Of a DNA stretch of 24,257 bases, positions 7,781 through 15,820 are shown in pieces. The notes under the pieces are model-generated. The model had not been told where the DNA came from, did no database searches, and saw only the letters and a program-made list of their open reading frames with translations. Location of the stretch: NCBI GenBank assembly GCA_002499905.1, contig DANP01000027.1, positions 1 through 24,257 on the forward strand, written 5' to 3'. The stretch is from Methanolinea sp. UBA277. GTDB lineage: Archaea; Halobacteriota; Methanomicrobia; Methanomicrobiales; Methanospirillaceae. The position numbers and the translations under genes are program-made. Within the stretch, counting starts at the first letter, position 1, and each line of letters opens with the position of its first letter.

Positions 7781-8620
7781 TCAGACAACTTCGTAAATCC
7801 GTTCAACCTCAAAGGAATCGATAATCCGCTGGGCATCGCCCTTGTTGATCGAATATACATTCTCCCAGGTGGAGAAAGGCCCGGTGTAGCTGATGATATA
7901 TCCCTTTTTATCGATGATGGTGTAGTACTGCATATAGCTCCTGTCAGGGTTTCCCCGTTCGTCCCGGGTATAGAACTCGATCTGGTAGGCCCGGTTCCCG
8001 GACAATATACAGGATGAACTCTTGGTCGTTGAGGTGATGGCATAATCTTTCTGGAGGGATGCCACCGCACTGTTGAAGTATACATCAAGTTCGAGCGTGT
8101 CGGGATCCCGGTCGATATCGATAGTCAGGCTGGCAATGTATTTGAAGCACTGTGCGCTGACGGAATTGCACTCCGTTTCGGGAGGGGCGGTCAGGACCAG
8201 CAGCCTGCTGGGGGATCCGGTAGATCCGTCGTTCAGCTCCCAGGTTATGGGGTAATCGACAGAGAATGCGTATTTTTTGCTGGTATACGTGGTCCATCCA
8301 TCGGGAGTAGGGGTTGGGGTCACTGTCCCGGGGGTGACTGAAGGAATGGTCTCAGTTACCTGCACGTCCGGATCTCCGTCAACCGTTATGTTTCCACGAT
8401 CTGTCTGGTTTCCAGCCTCCTGATCAGAATTATCCCGGGAGGAATTATTGAGAGCCAATGAACCAGGAGAGACGTTCATTGAGCGGCCGGCACCAGGGAT
8501 TATGGTTGAAATAAAATCCTGAACATCAGGGTTCAGGAACGAGTGATCGGTGAATACGAGATAAACATTGGCACAGAGTGACAATATCAGAATTGCTGCA
8601 AGTACGTGTTCCCTGTTCAT
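7781..8620 (-). CDS. Membrane-anchored PsbP-like domain protein
   Basis: The product is 279 residues from the ATG at 8620, chosen because GGAGGGTG lies four bases upstream; an in-frame GTG at 8626 falls inside that site. Residues about 5-25 form a membrane anchor (HVLAAILILSLCANVYLVF). A long Ser/Asn/Thr/Pro-rich linker follows to about 105, with several N-x-S/T sequons. The C-terminal 170 residues begin with WTTYTSKKYAFSVDYPITWEL, the hallmark opening of PsbP/DUF1795-like domains, and contain a CNSVSAQC pair. Such domains are frequent on the outer surface of archaea and their ligand is generally unknown. No partner gene is apparent. Confidence 0.78.
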   Translation of the reverse strand: MNREHVLAAILILSLCANVYLVFTDHSFLNPDVQDFISTIIPGAGRSMNVSPGSLALNNSSRDNSDQEAGNQTDRGNITVDGDPDVQVTETIPSVTPGTVTPTPTPDGWTTYTSKKYAFSVDYPITWELNDGSTGSPSRLLVLTAPPETECNSVSAQCFKYIASLTIDIDRDPDTLELDVYFNSAVASLQKDYAITSTTKSSSCILSGNRAYQIEFYTRDERGNPDRSYMQYYTIIDKKGYIISYTGPFSTWENVYSINKGDAQRIIDSFEVERIYEVV

Positions 8621-8743
8621 AAGCACCCTCCGAAAAGGAAAAAGGGTTTTGTATACACGTATTTAGGTCCTTATTACGTTTAAAATTTGACCTTGCCGGC
8701 ATCTGCCCCAACCGCTCCTGCACTGCCGATCGTAAAAAGGGTG

Positions 8744-8923
8744 TTAATCTTTGATCAGGATAGCTCCAAAGATGACGAAGAAAATGCCGACAATGACGGC
8801 AATGATACCGATGGACCCCTTCACCACCGATATGACATCGGGAAGAAAGACCCAGATCCCATATCCGCCAAGACAAAGGAGCAGAATTCCTCCAACGAGA
8901 CTTGCAAGGCCTGTTTTATCCAT
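8744..8923 (-). CDS. Small two-helix membrane protein
   Basis: This 59-residue protein starts at the ATG at 8923, supported by GGAGGAAATGG upstream (8924-8936). It consists of two hydrophobic helices (about 5-26 and 37-56, the second rich in Ile/Val/Phe) joined by a short loop, and ends in LIKD. No motif beyond the helices is visible, so the function is unknown. The upstream DNA at 8947-8975 has a spaced inverted repeat. Confidence 0.7.
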   Translation of the reverse strand: MDKTGLASLVGGILLLCLGGYGIWVFLPDVISVVKGSIGIIAVIVGIFFVIFGAILIKD

Positions 8924-8946
8924 TCCATTTCCTCCATTATGCAAAC

Positions 8947-8975
8947 ATATCCTCATTTGTCTTACATAAGGATAT
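8947..8975. promoter_or_regulatory. Spaced inverted repeat upstream of the small membrane protein
   Basis: ATATCCT (8947-8953) and AGGATAT (8969-8975) are exact reverse complements 15 bases apart, 24-52 bases before the start at 8923. It could be an operator with two half-sites, or chance in AT-rich DNA. Confidence 0.25.
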
Positions 8976-9053
8976 TGCTCGGAGGAAAACCGGATTCCGC
9001 GTTCAGCGACGGAAGAGAGCCGGGGACAGGACCGCTGTCAGGGGAGTGGTGCG

Positions 9054-9278
9054 CTACTCCTCCATTGCCGCATAGACCTGCCTGAAGATCTCCCTGGTCT
9101 CAAGGCCTTCCTCGCGGGAGAGCTTCTGGATGGCGAATCCGACATGGACAAGAACAAATTCCCCGACATTGACATCGACGAGGTCAACCCGTACTTCCTG
9201 CTGCAGATCGCCATAATCGACAACCGCGATATTTCCCTCTTTCTTCTCGATCACTTCTGCAGGCACTGCGATGCACAT
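9054..9278 (-). CDS. hypC: Hydrogenase maturation chaperone HypC
   Basis: The product is 74 residues, normal for HypC. It starts MCIAVPAEV with the essential C2 that contacts HypD and iron, and contains the family motif VHVGFAI with H45. HypC and HypD together build the Fe(CN)2CO unit of [NiFe] hydrogenases in the cytoplasm, and HypC delivers it to the large subunit. The ATG at 9278 was chosen because processing-dependent C2 must follow the initiator and because GGAG lies about 8 bases upstream. A TATA-like CCTTTTATCTC lies near 9313-9325 on the same strand. No other hyp or hydrogenase gene is in the window, so this copy is detached from its partners. Confidence 0.93.
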   Translation of the reverse strand: MCIAVPAEVIEKKEGNIAVVDYGDLQQEVRVDLVDVNVGEFVLVHVGFAIQKLSREEGLETREIFRQVYAAMEE

Positions 9279-9431
9279 GGGTGATTCTCCTTCAGGAAGT
9301 ATCGCTCTCCCATGAGATAAAAGGACTGATGCAGGATGGTTCGGAGGGTAGAGGAGATGGGCTGATACCCCCAAACGTAACCGGTCCTGTGTTCATCGTA
9401 TGCGGAAAGAGCCCAAAAAATTGGATTGATT

Positions 9432-10736
9432 TCAGGCCTCGCCTGGTTCAAACCAGTCAGGAAGAACAAACGGTTGCTGCTGAAGGCTGGCAGGCCATAC
9501 GATTACCGGTCTTACTGCCTGTTCAGTCTGGTCCCATCTGAGCTGTTCCATATACAGATTAAATTTGGCCTCGCGGAAGTCGGGGGTGAACCTGATGGTC
9601 CCGCCCTGCATAGCCTCAATGATCTCGGGCATGCTCAGAGTACCAAGAGCATTAATTACGGCTGGCTTATCCCGGGTCCCGGCATTTTCAACTGCCTGTT
9701 TGAGAATATAAACACCCTCATAGGTTGAGGCCCCCATCATTCCCGGGAACCCCCCATACCGCTTCTTGAAGTTGTCCTTAAAGGCCGCTATATCAGATGA
9801 TAAGGGTCCGGGCGGAATGACATAGGGGCTGAAACGGGACTCCATGATCGAATACTCACCGTACTGCCCGACACCGCTGTAATAATCAGGGTCATCATTA
9901 CATTCTACGGCAAGGAAGATGGTGTTCATTCCGACATCCCGCCGGGCCTGGATGATCATCGGAATCTGTTCGTTCAGGAACGCTGCCGGATATACGACAT
10001 CAGGACCGGCAGCCTTTATTGATGTGAGAACCGTTCGGAAGTCGGTCTCCCCCATCTTGAAAGTCTCGTTGGCAACGATGACAACCGGGAGATTCTCATT
10101 CTGTATGGTGGCCAGAACCGCACTCTCCACTCCCTTTCCATACGGGCTGTCCTGGACAAGCAGCGCCAGCCTGAGCGGGCGATCGTCAGAAAACCCGAAA
10201 CGTTCATTGATCGCCGGCCGGATGACCTCGCTGGCAAACAGGGTGGTCTGGCGTCCATAATCATCCGTGGTCGGGCAATGGTGGAAAATACTACTCGTAT
10301 CGACATCTGTCCTGTGCGTGATAATAGGACTGGATGCCCCCGTCACAATGTACGGGACACCATTTTCCGAGACAAGGGATTCATGGGCAGATACCACCGC
10401 ACTGGAGAAACCACCTACCAGGGCATCTACTTTATCTTCGGTGATAAGCCGGGTGACGGCTTTCTGCCCACCTTCCCTTGTCGATTCATCATCTCCAAGA
10501 ATGACGGTGACAGGGATATTCTTTCCCAGATCCTTGACATAGACCCCTCCCTGGGCATTGATCTCTTCTGCGGCAATCACTGCCGACTGCCAGATGTCTT
10601 TTCCTGTGGTGCTTGCTGGTCCGGTCATCGAAGCAACAACACCAATCTTCAGTTCATCACGTGCCTCTGGCTGGGAGCAACCAGCGATAAGGAGCCCGGC
10701 AAGCAGGATTCCAACGAACACGAGTTTTACGTCCAT
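9432..10736 (-). CDS. Substrate-binding lipoprotein, branched-chain amino acid (LivJ-like) type
   Basis: From the ATG at 10736, supported by AAGGTG six bases upstream, the product is 434 residues. The signal peptide ends in lipobox LLIAGC with C20. The mature part is a periplasmic-binding-protein fold of the Peripla_BP_6 family: KIGVVASMTGPASTTGKDIWQSAVIAAEEINAQGG at the start, then DDESTREGGQKAVTRLI, GASSPIIT around the ligand-binding loop, and the DFRTVLTSIKAAGPDVV and GASTYEGVYIL segments. Members of this family feed amino acids, amides or aromatic compounds to an ABC importer, though some act as sensors. No permease or ATPase gene follows within the window, so the ligand and transporter are unknown. 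An inverted repeat lies just upstream. Confidence 0.88.
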   Translation of the reverse strand: MDVKLVFVGILLAGLLIAGCSQPEARDELKIGVVASMTGPASTTGKDIWQSAVIAAEEINAQGGVYVKDLGKNIPVTVILGDDESTREGGQKAVTRLITEDKVDALVGGFSSAVVSAHESLVSENGVPYIVTGASSPIITHRTDVDTSSIFHHCPTTDDYGRQTTLFASEVIRPAINERFGFSDDRPLRLALLVQDSPYGKGVESAVLATIQNENLPVVIVANETFKMGETDFRTVLTSIKAAGPDVVYPAAFLNEQIPMIIQARRDVGMNTIFLAVECNDDPDYYSGVGQYGEYSIMESRFSPYVIPPGPLSSDIAAFKDNFKKRYGGFPGMMGASTYEGVYILKQAVENAGTRDKPAVINALGTLSMPEIIEAMQGGTIRFTPDFREAKFNLYMEQLRWDQTEQAVRPVIVWPASLQQQPFVLPDWFEPGEA

Positions 10737-10747
10737 AATCTGCACCT

Positions 10748-10767
10748 TGCTATGCTAAGGCATAGCA
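10748..10767. promoter_or_regulatory. Perfect inverted repeat ahead of the substrate-binding lipoprotein
   Basis: TGCTATGC and GCATAGCA are exact reverse complements around TAAG. The repeat begins 12 bases before the ATG at 10736, touches the ribosome-binding region, and lies downstream of a TATA-like AGAATAAAG on the minus strand (about 10772-10785). It may be an operator over the start site or a leader hairpin. Confidence 0.45.
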
Positions 10768-10899
10768 GAGGCTTTATTCTTTTCTCTCTGAGACCGGGAC
10801 GTGCAGGCACTGAAGACACAATTGAGATAGGGCCATGTTTAAGAGGATTGGTTCGGCGGGAGATGATATCAGGCAGGAGAAATGGGAGTGTCCGGGCGG

Positions 10900-11850
10900 T
10901 TATTCAACAGGAATATGTACGACCTTTTTCCCGGGGAGGAGTTCTTCGGGGGGCACGCTGGGATTGATGATCACGATTTCCGGGGTGGCAAACAGGCGGA
11001 GCTCGATTCCGAAATTGGAGGTCCCGGTCCCGCGGGTGACGTAACAGAACCGGTCGTTCCGCTCATAGAGACCTGATATCTCCTTACCCGGGATGGGAGT
11101 TCCCTGGGGGAGAAACTGGCCCCCATGGGTATGTCCGGCGATGACCAGGTCGGCATCCCAGTCGGCTCTGCAGTCGGGTTCGTGGATCATGTAGAGGACA
11201 AAGGTATCTGTCTCCGGTATCTCAGGGGGATCCGCCATACCGGCCCAGCCGTCATCCACACCGACCAGGAGAAGATCGGTTCCGTTGATGCTGAGGGGCA
11301 CGTATTCATTCCTCAGCACCGTAACGCCGTTCTCCTCGAGTGCAGCGATCAACCGGCCGGCATACGCGAGATCGGTGGTCTCATCACGGAGACAACTGAC
11401 ATCATAGCCATCGACATCGAGACACGCCGATGACACTGCACCGTTCTTCTGCGCCCAGCTCAGTGCATCGGTTCCCGACATGTAGTCATGGTTGCCGAGG
11501 ATCGCGTAGACCGGGGCATCGATCCCGCTCCAGACTTCCTGGAGGTACAGGTCCTCCCCGTCCCCGTAAACGAAGTCGCCGAGGATCAACACCAGGGAGG
11601 GATCGAGGGCATTGATCTCATCCACGATCCGCCGTGCCTGATCGATGTTTCCCTCTTTGAGGTGGGGGTCGGCGATGAACACGATATCGTCCGGCGCACC
11701 CTCGATATGGAGGACGGTAACCTCGGAGCTCTGGCCCCCCATGTATGCAAAGCCCAGCGACGCATTGAGGAGACCGAGAAAGATGATGAGGGTGAGAAAC
11801 CGGTTCCTCCCGATCTTTGGGAGTTTTGGCGCCTTGAGATTCAACCCCAT
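10900..11850 (-). CDS. Membrane-anchored metallophosphoesterase (YaeI-like)
   Basis: The 316-residue protein has one membrane segment at about 18-37 (FLTLIIFLGLLNASLGFAYM) and a calcineurin-type phosphoesterase domain facing outward or attached to the membrane. The full dimetal signature is present: D61-x-H63 in IADPHL, GD92 in LGDFVYG, GN120-H121-D122, H223 in YMIHEP, and GH240-x-H242 in AGHTHGGQF. Relatives remove phosphate from lipids or other esters, and bacterial YaeI is the closest general type. The substrate is unknown; a lipid or cell-surface ester is inferred from the anchor. The ATG follows AGAGGT and a TATA-like element (CTCTTTTAACC, about 11877-11888), predicting a very short leader. 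Confidence 0.88.
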   Translation of the reverse strand: MGLNLKAPKLPKIGRNRFLTLIIFLGLLNASLGFAYMGGQSSEVTVLHIEGAPDDIVFIADPHLKEGNIDQARRIVDEINALDPSLVLILGDFVYGDGEDLYLQEVWSGIDAPVYAILGNHDYMSGTDALSWAQKNGAVSSACLDVDGYDVSCLRDETTDLAYAGRLIAALEENGVTVLRNEYVPLSINGTDLLLVGVDDGWAGMADPPEIPETDTFVLYMIHEPDCRADWDADLVIAGHTHGGQFLPQGTPIPGKEISGLYERNDRFCYVTRGTGTSNFGIELRLFATPEIVIINPSVPPEELLPGKKVVHIPVE

Positions 11851-12142
11851 TGATACCTCTGAATTTGGGCAGGAGGGTTAAAAGAGTACGGGTCGGGGCA
11901 GGCGTATACCGGACGGTGGCATCATACCCGCTCTGATGTCTCCATTCCGGGAAGAGAACCGTACGCGGGATGCAACCCACATCCCCTGCCCTTGCGGAAA
12001 AAACGGTTGACTATGAGCAGGAAGTCCGGATATGATCACGACGATCCTGTCTCTGAAAATCAGATCATACTGGCCAGGAATATGAAGGAATATCCGCTTG
12101 TACCGGATATTGCCCGCGGTCCCGGGATACTCACTTTCAGTA

Positions 12143-12256
12143 CTACATTGCCATTCCTACGAGAACAACGTGCAGCGTGGCGATGAGCAGTAACCGCATC
12201 ACGATAATTTCGGCATTGAACAGGTTCACCAATGATATCTTTGGATAGCCCCTCAT
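12143..12256 (-). CDS. Possible 37-residue single-pass membrane peptide
   Basis: The ATG at 12256 opens a short frame: a polar start (MRGYPKISLVNLFNAEI) and a C-terminal hydrophobic helix (MRLLLIATLHVVLVGMAM). The composition is that of a single-pass membrane peptide rather than random sequence, but the ribosome-binding site is weak (GGGGGACC). It reads in the same frame as the putative tail of the broken ORF just upstream (12287-12443). It could be a real small protein or the remnant of a longer membrane protein. Confidence 0.3.
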   Translation of the reverse strand: MRGYPKISLVNLFNAEIIVMRLLLIATLHVVLVGMAM

Positions 12257-12286
12257 GACATTGGTCCCCCGTGTGTCCCCTGATGC

Positions 12287-12443
12287 TCATTTCCTGATCC
12301 TCCGGATTGTCCCGGGGATCAGGAGGGGGCCGTATCTTTTTTGGCAGGTATGTGAGGTAGATCCCGGCCCCGGGCATCACGGAACTGAAGGAGAGCAGAT
12401 GAAAAGATAATATGCGTACCAGGAGAGCGCAGCTGGATTGCAT
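12287..12443 (-). pseudogene. Possible small membrane-protein gene with a one-base frameshift
   Basis: The ATG at 12443 follows GGGGTGA at a good distance and begins a hydrophobic sequence (MQSSCALLVRILSFHLLSF, then IYLTYLPKK). At a run of six A residues on the coding strand (12337-12342) the frame changes to a Pro-rich sequence with poor codon quality. Removing one A would instead continue as RYGPLLIPGTIRRIRK and stop at 12287, a plausible basic tail and a total of about 51 residues. This suggests an indel in a homopolymer, either a true mutation or a sequencing error. No family is recognised. Confidence 0.3.
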
Positions 12444-12564
12444 GGCAGGGCTCACCCCTTACTGCATAGCAATGATGGTCATCAGGCAGGTATGGTGCTA
12501 TCCTTGAGATCAGCACCCCGGAGACCCTGTGCGTTCCTGCCTTCCGGATGGCGTGAGAAGTTCC

Positions 12565-14073
12565 TCAGAACACTCTCTGCTGATCGGAGTGTGCGTCCGG
12601 TGATACTTCTTCGCAGAGGATAAACCGGTTGAAATCCTCCAGAACCAGGATACTGAACAGGATCTCTTTCATGCACTGGTCACGGCACCGGATCGTTGCC
12701 TTCCGGACCATCATTTCACCTGCTCCCGTCTTCTGCTGCGCGGATTGCCGGCCTTCGGATATGATCTGACGGGGTTCGGAATCGCTGAAGTACGAAAAGA
12801 ATTCCTCCAGCGGGGGGATTTCGTCTATCGAATATCCGAAGACCTCGCTGAACGTTCTGTTCAGGTAGAGGTAGTTTCCTTCAGGACCGACGATTGTCAC
12901 CGGGAGCGGTAATAACTCGGCAATCTTCCGGATCTGTGACTCTGCCTGCTCTAACCGGGTTTCGGTAATTCTCCGCTGATACGCCATTGAAGCCTGTCTG
13001 AGAAACTGATTGATAATCTCCTCGTTCCGGAGCGCCACACCCTTCGGGAGGAGGATGGCGACCTTCCCGTACAGGCTTCCCTTCCAGATGAGACCAGCGA
13101 CGTAAATCCGATAGATCTGAAATGCCTGCTCGATGGCCCGGCAGGTCTTTTCGGGAACCTGTCCCTGGAAGAAGTCAAAGAGGCTGGAGACCTTCCGGCC
13201 GTCAATTTCCGGCTGATGGAGCGAACGGGTATCGGTGAGATCCTGGATCATCCGGTCATCCGCCTTTTCCGTGAGACCAATGAGTTCCCGCTGGATCAGA
13301 TCATGAACCGAATTCTGGTGAGTGATACCCCTGACAAGCCAGGTCCTGAAGGTAACATCCCAGGGGTTGAATGACTTGATCAGGATTATCCCCTCAGGCA
13401 CCAGCTCTTTTATCCCTTCACCAATAGCGGCATAGAGCTCTTCATCAGTATTGAGCTGTATGAATTTCATCGCTGCCCTGGCAAGAAATCCCATATTTTT
13501 CGCATAGAGCTGCTCAAGTTGTTCTTTTTCGTATTCCTGCGTAATATCCTCAAGGATAGCCGCGGTTCCTTTTCCCCCTTGCTCGAAGACCACCGGGATG
13601 ATCTTCGCCCGGTAATGGATGGATTGTCCATCTTTCCGGTATTCCAGATGGGGAATAACTTCTTCCTTTTCAAGCATCTTCCCGGCAGGGCCTGCCCATT
13701 CAGGAGGAAACGAGGGAGGAAGATTCAGATCGTCGATCTTCTGGCCCTTGATTTCCTCCATGTTCCATCCGAACGCTGTGAGCAGCTGATCATTTGCCTG
13801 CACTATTTTCTGGTCACCATCAAGCATGAGGATAGCATCTTTCGAAAATTTCAGGAATGATGAGATGGGGATACGTTGCGCATAGCGGTAGACCTTGGCA
13901 TTGCCGATCACTTCCAGATCAACCCGCCCTGAAAGCTGGAGCCCGCCCAGGTGTTTGGCCACAGTGTTCCTGGTAATGTTCAGTTTTCGCGAAATTTCGG
14001 AGATGGTCATTCCCTTGGAATGGGCTTTCAGCAATCGCACGATGCGTTCAGATGCTTCTGCATCCTGCTGCAT
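12565..14073 (-). CDS. HTH-PAS-GAF-PAS signal-sensing regulator
   Basis: From the ATG at 14073 the product is 502 residues. A winged helix-turn-helix covers about 9-65 (ISEISRKLNITRNTVAKHLGGLQLSGRVDL), the first PAS domain about 72-185 (KDAILMLDGDQKIVQANDQLLTAFGW), a GAF-like domain about 200-375, and a second PAS about 385-490 (LPLPVTIVGPEGNYLYLNRTFSEVFGYSIDEI). There is no histidine kinase or receiver, so sensing and DNA binding probably lie in one cytoplasmic protein, a layout common in methanogens. The frame stays open to 14229, but the extra 52 residues look non-conserved, and the TATA element at about 14098-14109 fits a near-leaderless transcript starting close to 14073. Ligands and target genes are unknown. 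Confidence 0.85.
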   Translation of the reverse strand: MQQDAEASERIVRLLKAHSKGMTISEISRKLNITRNTVAKHLGGLQLSGRVDLEVIGNAKVYRYAQRIPISSFLKFSKDAILMLDGDQKIVQANDQLLTAFGWNMEEIKGQKIDDLNLPPSFPPEWAGPAGKMLEKEEVIPHLEYRKDGQSIHYRAKIIPVVFEQGGKGTAAILEDITQEYEKEQLEQLYAKNMGFLARAAMKFIQLNTDEELYAAIGEGIKELVPEGIILIKSFNPWDVTFRTWLVRGITHQNSVHDLIQRELIGLTEKADDRMIQDLTDTRSLHQPEIDGRKVSSLFDFFQGQVPEKTCRAIEQAFQIYRIYVAGLIWKGSLYGKVAILLPKGVALRNEEIINQFLRQASMAYQRRITETRLEQAESQIRKIAELLPLPVTIVGPEGNYLYLNRTFSEVFGYSIDEIPPLEEFFSYFSDSEPRQIISEGRQSAQQKTGAGEMMVRKATIRCRDQCMKEILFSILVLEDFNRFILCEEVSPDAHSDQQRVF

Positions 14074-14097
14074 GAAGGAGAATAGCAGATCTGGTTG

Positions 14098-14109
14098 AAA
14101 TATTTTTGG
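14098..14109 (-). promoter_or_regulatory. TATA box deciding the start of the HTH-PAS gene
   Basis: On the minus strand this reads CCCAAAAATATT, 25-36 bases before the ATG at 14073. Transcription would start almost at the ATG, giving a leaderless message and arguing against the longer reading frame. Confidence 0.5.
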
Positions 14110-14414
14110 GACGGTGTGAAAAAATATCCGGCACCTGTGCTCACCGGACCTCAGGTAAGGCAGATCCTGAAAATTTCCTGCCTCATGAGATGATCCTGGA
14201 GTGGCGGCGCCAGCAGACGGCATAATCACTGGTTAATAAGGAATCCGGGTCATCCCTGCAGTCCGGGGGCTTGTGGTTAATCAGCGGGCACCACGAACCC
14301 TCATATTCAACCTCGGGGGAACACCCGATCTTTCAGAGGGTTTCTTCGCTACCTGGAACCTGAAGGAAGTACTATGAAAATATTCGGGAAAAAGAGTCGA
14401 ATTTTTCTTTAATA
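14110..14414. other. Intergenic stretch with no gene seen
   Basis: Between the HTH-PAS promoter and the tRNA there is no frame with a credible start and composition. A T-run on the minus strand (CTCTTTTTCCC, about 14386-14396) lies just past the 3' end of the tRNA and may end its transcript. Confidence 0.5.
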
Positions 14415-14499
14415 CGCCGGGGAAGAGATTTGAACTCTTGAGGTGCAGGGCACCAGTGGCTTTCAAGGCCACCGCCTTACCGGTCTAGACTACCCCGGC
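14415..14499 (-). tRNA. tRNA-Ser (anticodon UGA)
   Basis: The 85-base minus-strand sequence folds as a type II tRNA. The acceptor is GCCGGGG paired with CCCCGGC plus discriminator G. The anticodon stem GTGGC/GCCAC encloses the loop CTTGAAA with anticodon TGA. The long variable arm is GGTGC-CCT-GCACC, and the T-arm AAGAG/CTCTT encloses TTCAAAT. The long arm and discriminator G are standard serine identity features, and UGA reads UCA codons. CCA is not encoded. A minus-strand TATA element TTTTTTATGG at 14526-14535 lies about 28 bases upstream, overlapping the space before the neighbouring gene's stop. No intron is seen. Confidence 0.95.
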
Positions 14500-14536
14500 C
14501 CGGATATACAGGTTGGTTGTTTCACCATAAAAAATG

Positions 14537-15661
14537 TCACCGCCGCCTGCGGAACATAAGGAATACGGCGACAAGAACCGCGACGATGATGGCAATGACG
14601 GGAAGGGGAGCCGACTCGGTGAGGGAGCTGCCGGCTCCTGTCGTTCCGGCAGGCTCACCAACCCCGGCAGTGACGCTGGTGGCTCCCTGGGTGAACAGCG
14701 TGACCTCCCCGCTGGCCGAGTATTTGTAGGGATACACGGTGACAGTGATGACTCCCCCGGTGCCGTCAATCAGTATCTCCTCGCCTTCCATCTCCCCCTT
14801 GACGTTGACCTTCTGGACTCCTCCGGCGGCGTCGGTATACTCCATCACCCAGTCGATCCCGGAAGAGGTGGAGATACGGACCTTGTCACTTCCGGTCTGT
14901 ACCGAGAAGACCGCCGGGTCATCACGCGAGGCCTGGTCAGAGGCGCTCATAACCGGAAGGGTGGTCGGCACCGTCGTGGTGGGCAGTGTAGTCAGTTCAG
15001 GTTTCTCGAGAACGGTGACCGATACCCTCCCCACGTATCCCCTGTAATCGGTAAAACTCACGGAGTATATCCCTGGATCGGTGATCGGGACGCTGAGCTC
15101 GAAAGTCCCGTCACTCTTTGTGCTGATATAGTCCGGTCCGAATACAATCTCTTCCCCGGGCCCGATTACCTCAATCTGGACGCCGGTATTCTTCAGACCG
15201 GATATCGAGCCTGCGATATCGAGCGTGCCATCCATCTCCTGCGTCAGGAAAGCGGAGAAGCGGAGTTCATCGGTCCGGTCGATGATCTCAATAACCCGCA
15301 GGGTGACAGAATTTCCGAGATACCGGTAATCGGAGATGGGGGGAATTTCAACCTTGTAGATCCCCCTGGTGAGGTCGAAGGTGTCGAATACCACCGAGAA
15401 TTCCTGGTTTGCCTGGAGGGTCACCGTCTCCCGTGCGATCTCCTCAAGCGTGTAACCTGTTTTTGAAAGCACGACATCTACGCTTATTCCGGGCGGAATG
15501 TTGCTGGTTCCGTTGATAACGAGCGGGACCCCCCGCTGTAGTGTTGTGGGAGCATCAATGGTGAGTTCATACGCCTGAGTCAGACCGGTGCCCAGAACCA
15601 GGCAGAGGAGCACCACCAGTCCCATCCGGATAAGAGGTGATGTTCTTTTCATATCGCTCAT
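14537..15661 (-). CDS. Surface protein with signal peptide and C-terminal membrane anchor
   Basis: The 374-residue protein has an N-terminal signal peptide (LIRMGLVVLLCLVLGTGLTQA), Ig-like beta-rich repeats (LTIDAPTTLQRGVPLVINGTSNIPPGISVDVVL and FSAFLTQEMDGTLDIAGSISGLKNTGVQIEVIGP), a Thr/Pro-rich stretch near 225-240, a further beta domain, and a C-terminal anchor (PLPVIAIIVAVLVAVFLMF) followed by RRRR. This is the build of archaeal cell-surface or S-layer-associated proteins: exported, type I, basic tail inside. The start may be the first ATG (15661) or the fourth codon (15652). A TTATTTATC element about 25 bases upstream fits a short leader. It ends 38 bases before the tRNA gene on the same strand. 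The ligand or role is unknown. Confidence 0.8.
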   Translation of the reverse strand: MSDMKRTSPLIRMGLVVLLCLVLGTGLTQAYELTIDAPTTLQRGVPLVINGTSNIPPGISVDVVLSKTGYTLEEIARETVTLQANQEFSVVFDTFDLTRGIYKVEIPPISDYRYLGNSVTLRVIEIIDRTDELRFSAFLTQEMDGTLDIAGSISGLKNTGVQIEVIGPGEEIVFGPDYISTKSDGTFELSVPITDPGIYSVSFTDYRGYVGRVSVTVLEKPELTTLPTTTVPTTLPVMSASDQASRDDPAVFSVQTGSDKVRISTSSGIDWVMEYTDAAGGVQKVNVKGEMEGEEILIDGTGGVITVTVYPYKYSASGEVTLFTQGATSVTAGVGEPAGTTGAGSSLTESAPLPVIAIIVAVLVAVFLMFRRRR

Positions 15662-15798
15662 TTCCCGTTCCCCGCGATAAATAACGTATCACGCGCAAAT
15701 CAGCGCGACAAGAGCTGATTAAAAATTCGGCTTCGAACTTTAATACCTTGCCGGATTGTGCCATTCACCGGACTCCGTGAAGACCAGGCGGCTGATGT

Positions 15799-15814
15799 CC
15801 CATGGTTCCATGGG
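15799..15814. promoter_or_regulatory. Perfect inverted repeat next to the RaSEA TATA box
   Basis: CCCATGGTTCCATGGG consists of two exact 7-base arms around TT. It lies six bases upstream of TATATA at 15821-15826, covering or abutting the BRE, where a bound protein would affect TFB. It is a candidate operator for the gene at 15861. Confidence 0.5.
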
Positions 15815-15820
15815 TGGGGC

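Larger units (their letters stand above)
11851..12564. other. Gene-poor 714-base stretch
   Basis: No full-length gene is visible between the metallophosphoesterase and the HTH-PAS regulator. It holds the promoter of the metallophosphoesterase (11877-11888) and two short minus-strand ORFs with hydrophobic content (12143-12256 and 12287-12443, listed separately). A 64-codon plus-strand frame (11992-12186) lacks a ribosome-binding site and looks like chance. The stretch may be decaying sequence. Confidence 0.5.

Noticed and set aside
11992..12186. Plus-strand 64-codon frame in the gene-poor region
   Set aside because: No ribosome-binding site, no recognised motif and composition unlike neighbouring genes.
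14374..14412. A 12-codon plus-strand ORF after GAAGGAAG
   Set aside because: Too short and next to the tRNA end; the good ribosome-binding site is probably chance.
14281..14472. Minus-strand 63-codon frame
   Set aside because: It overlaps more than half of the tRNA-Ser gene.
14534..15466. Plus-strand 310-codon frame opposite the surface protein
   Set aside because: The minus-strand protein has a signal peptide, beta-domains and a C-terminal anchor; the plus frame is its shadow and has no such features.
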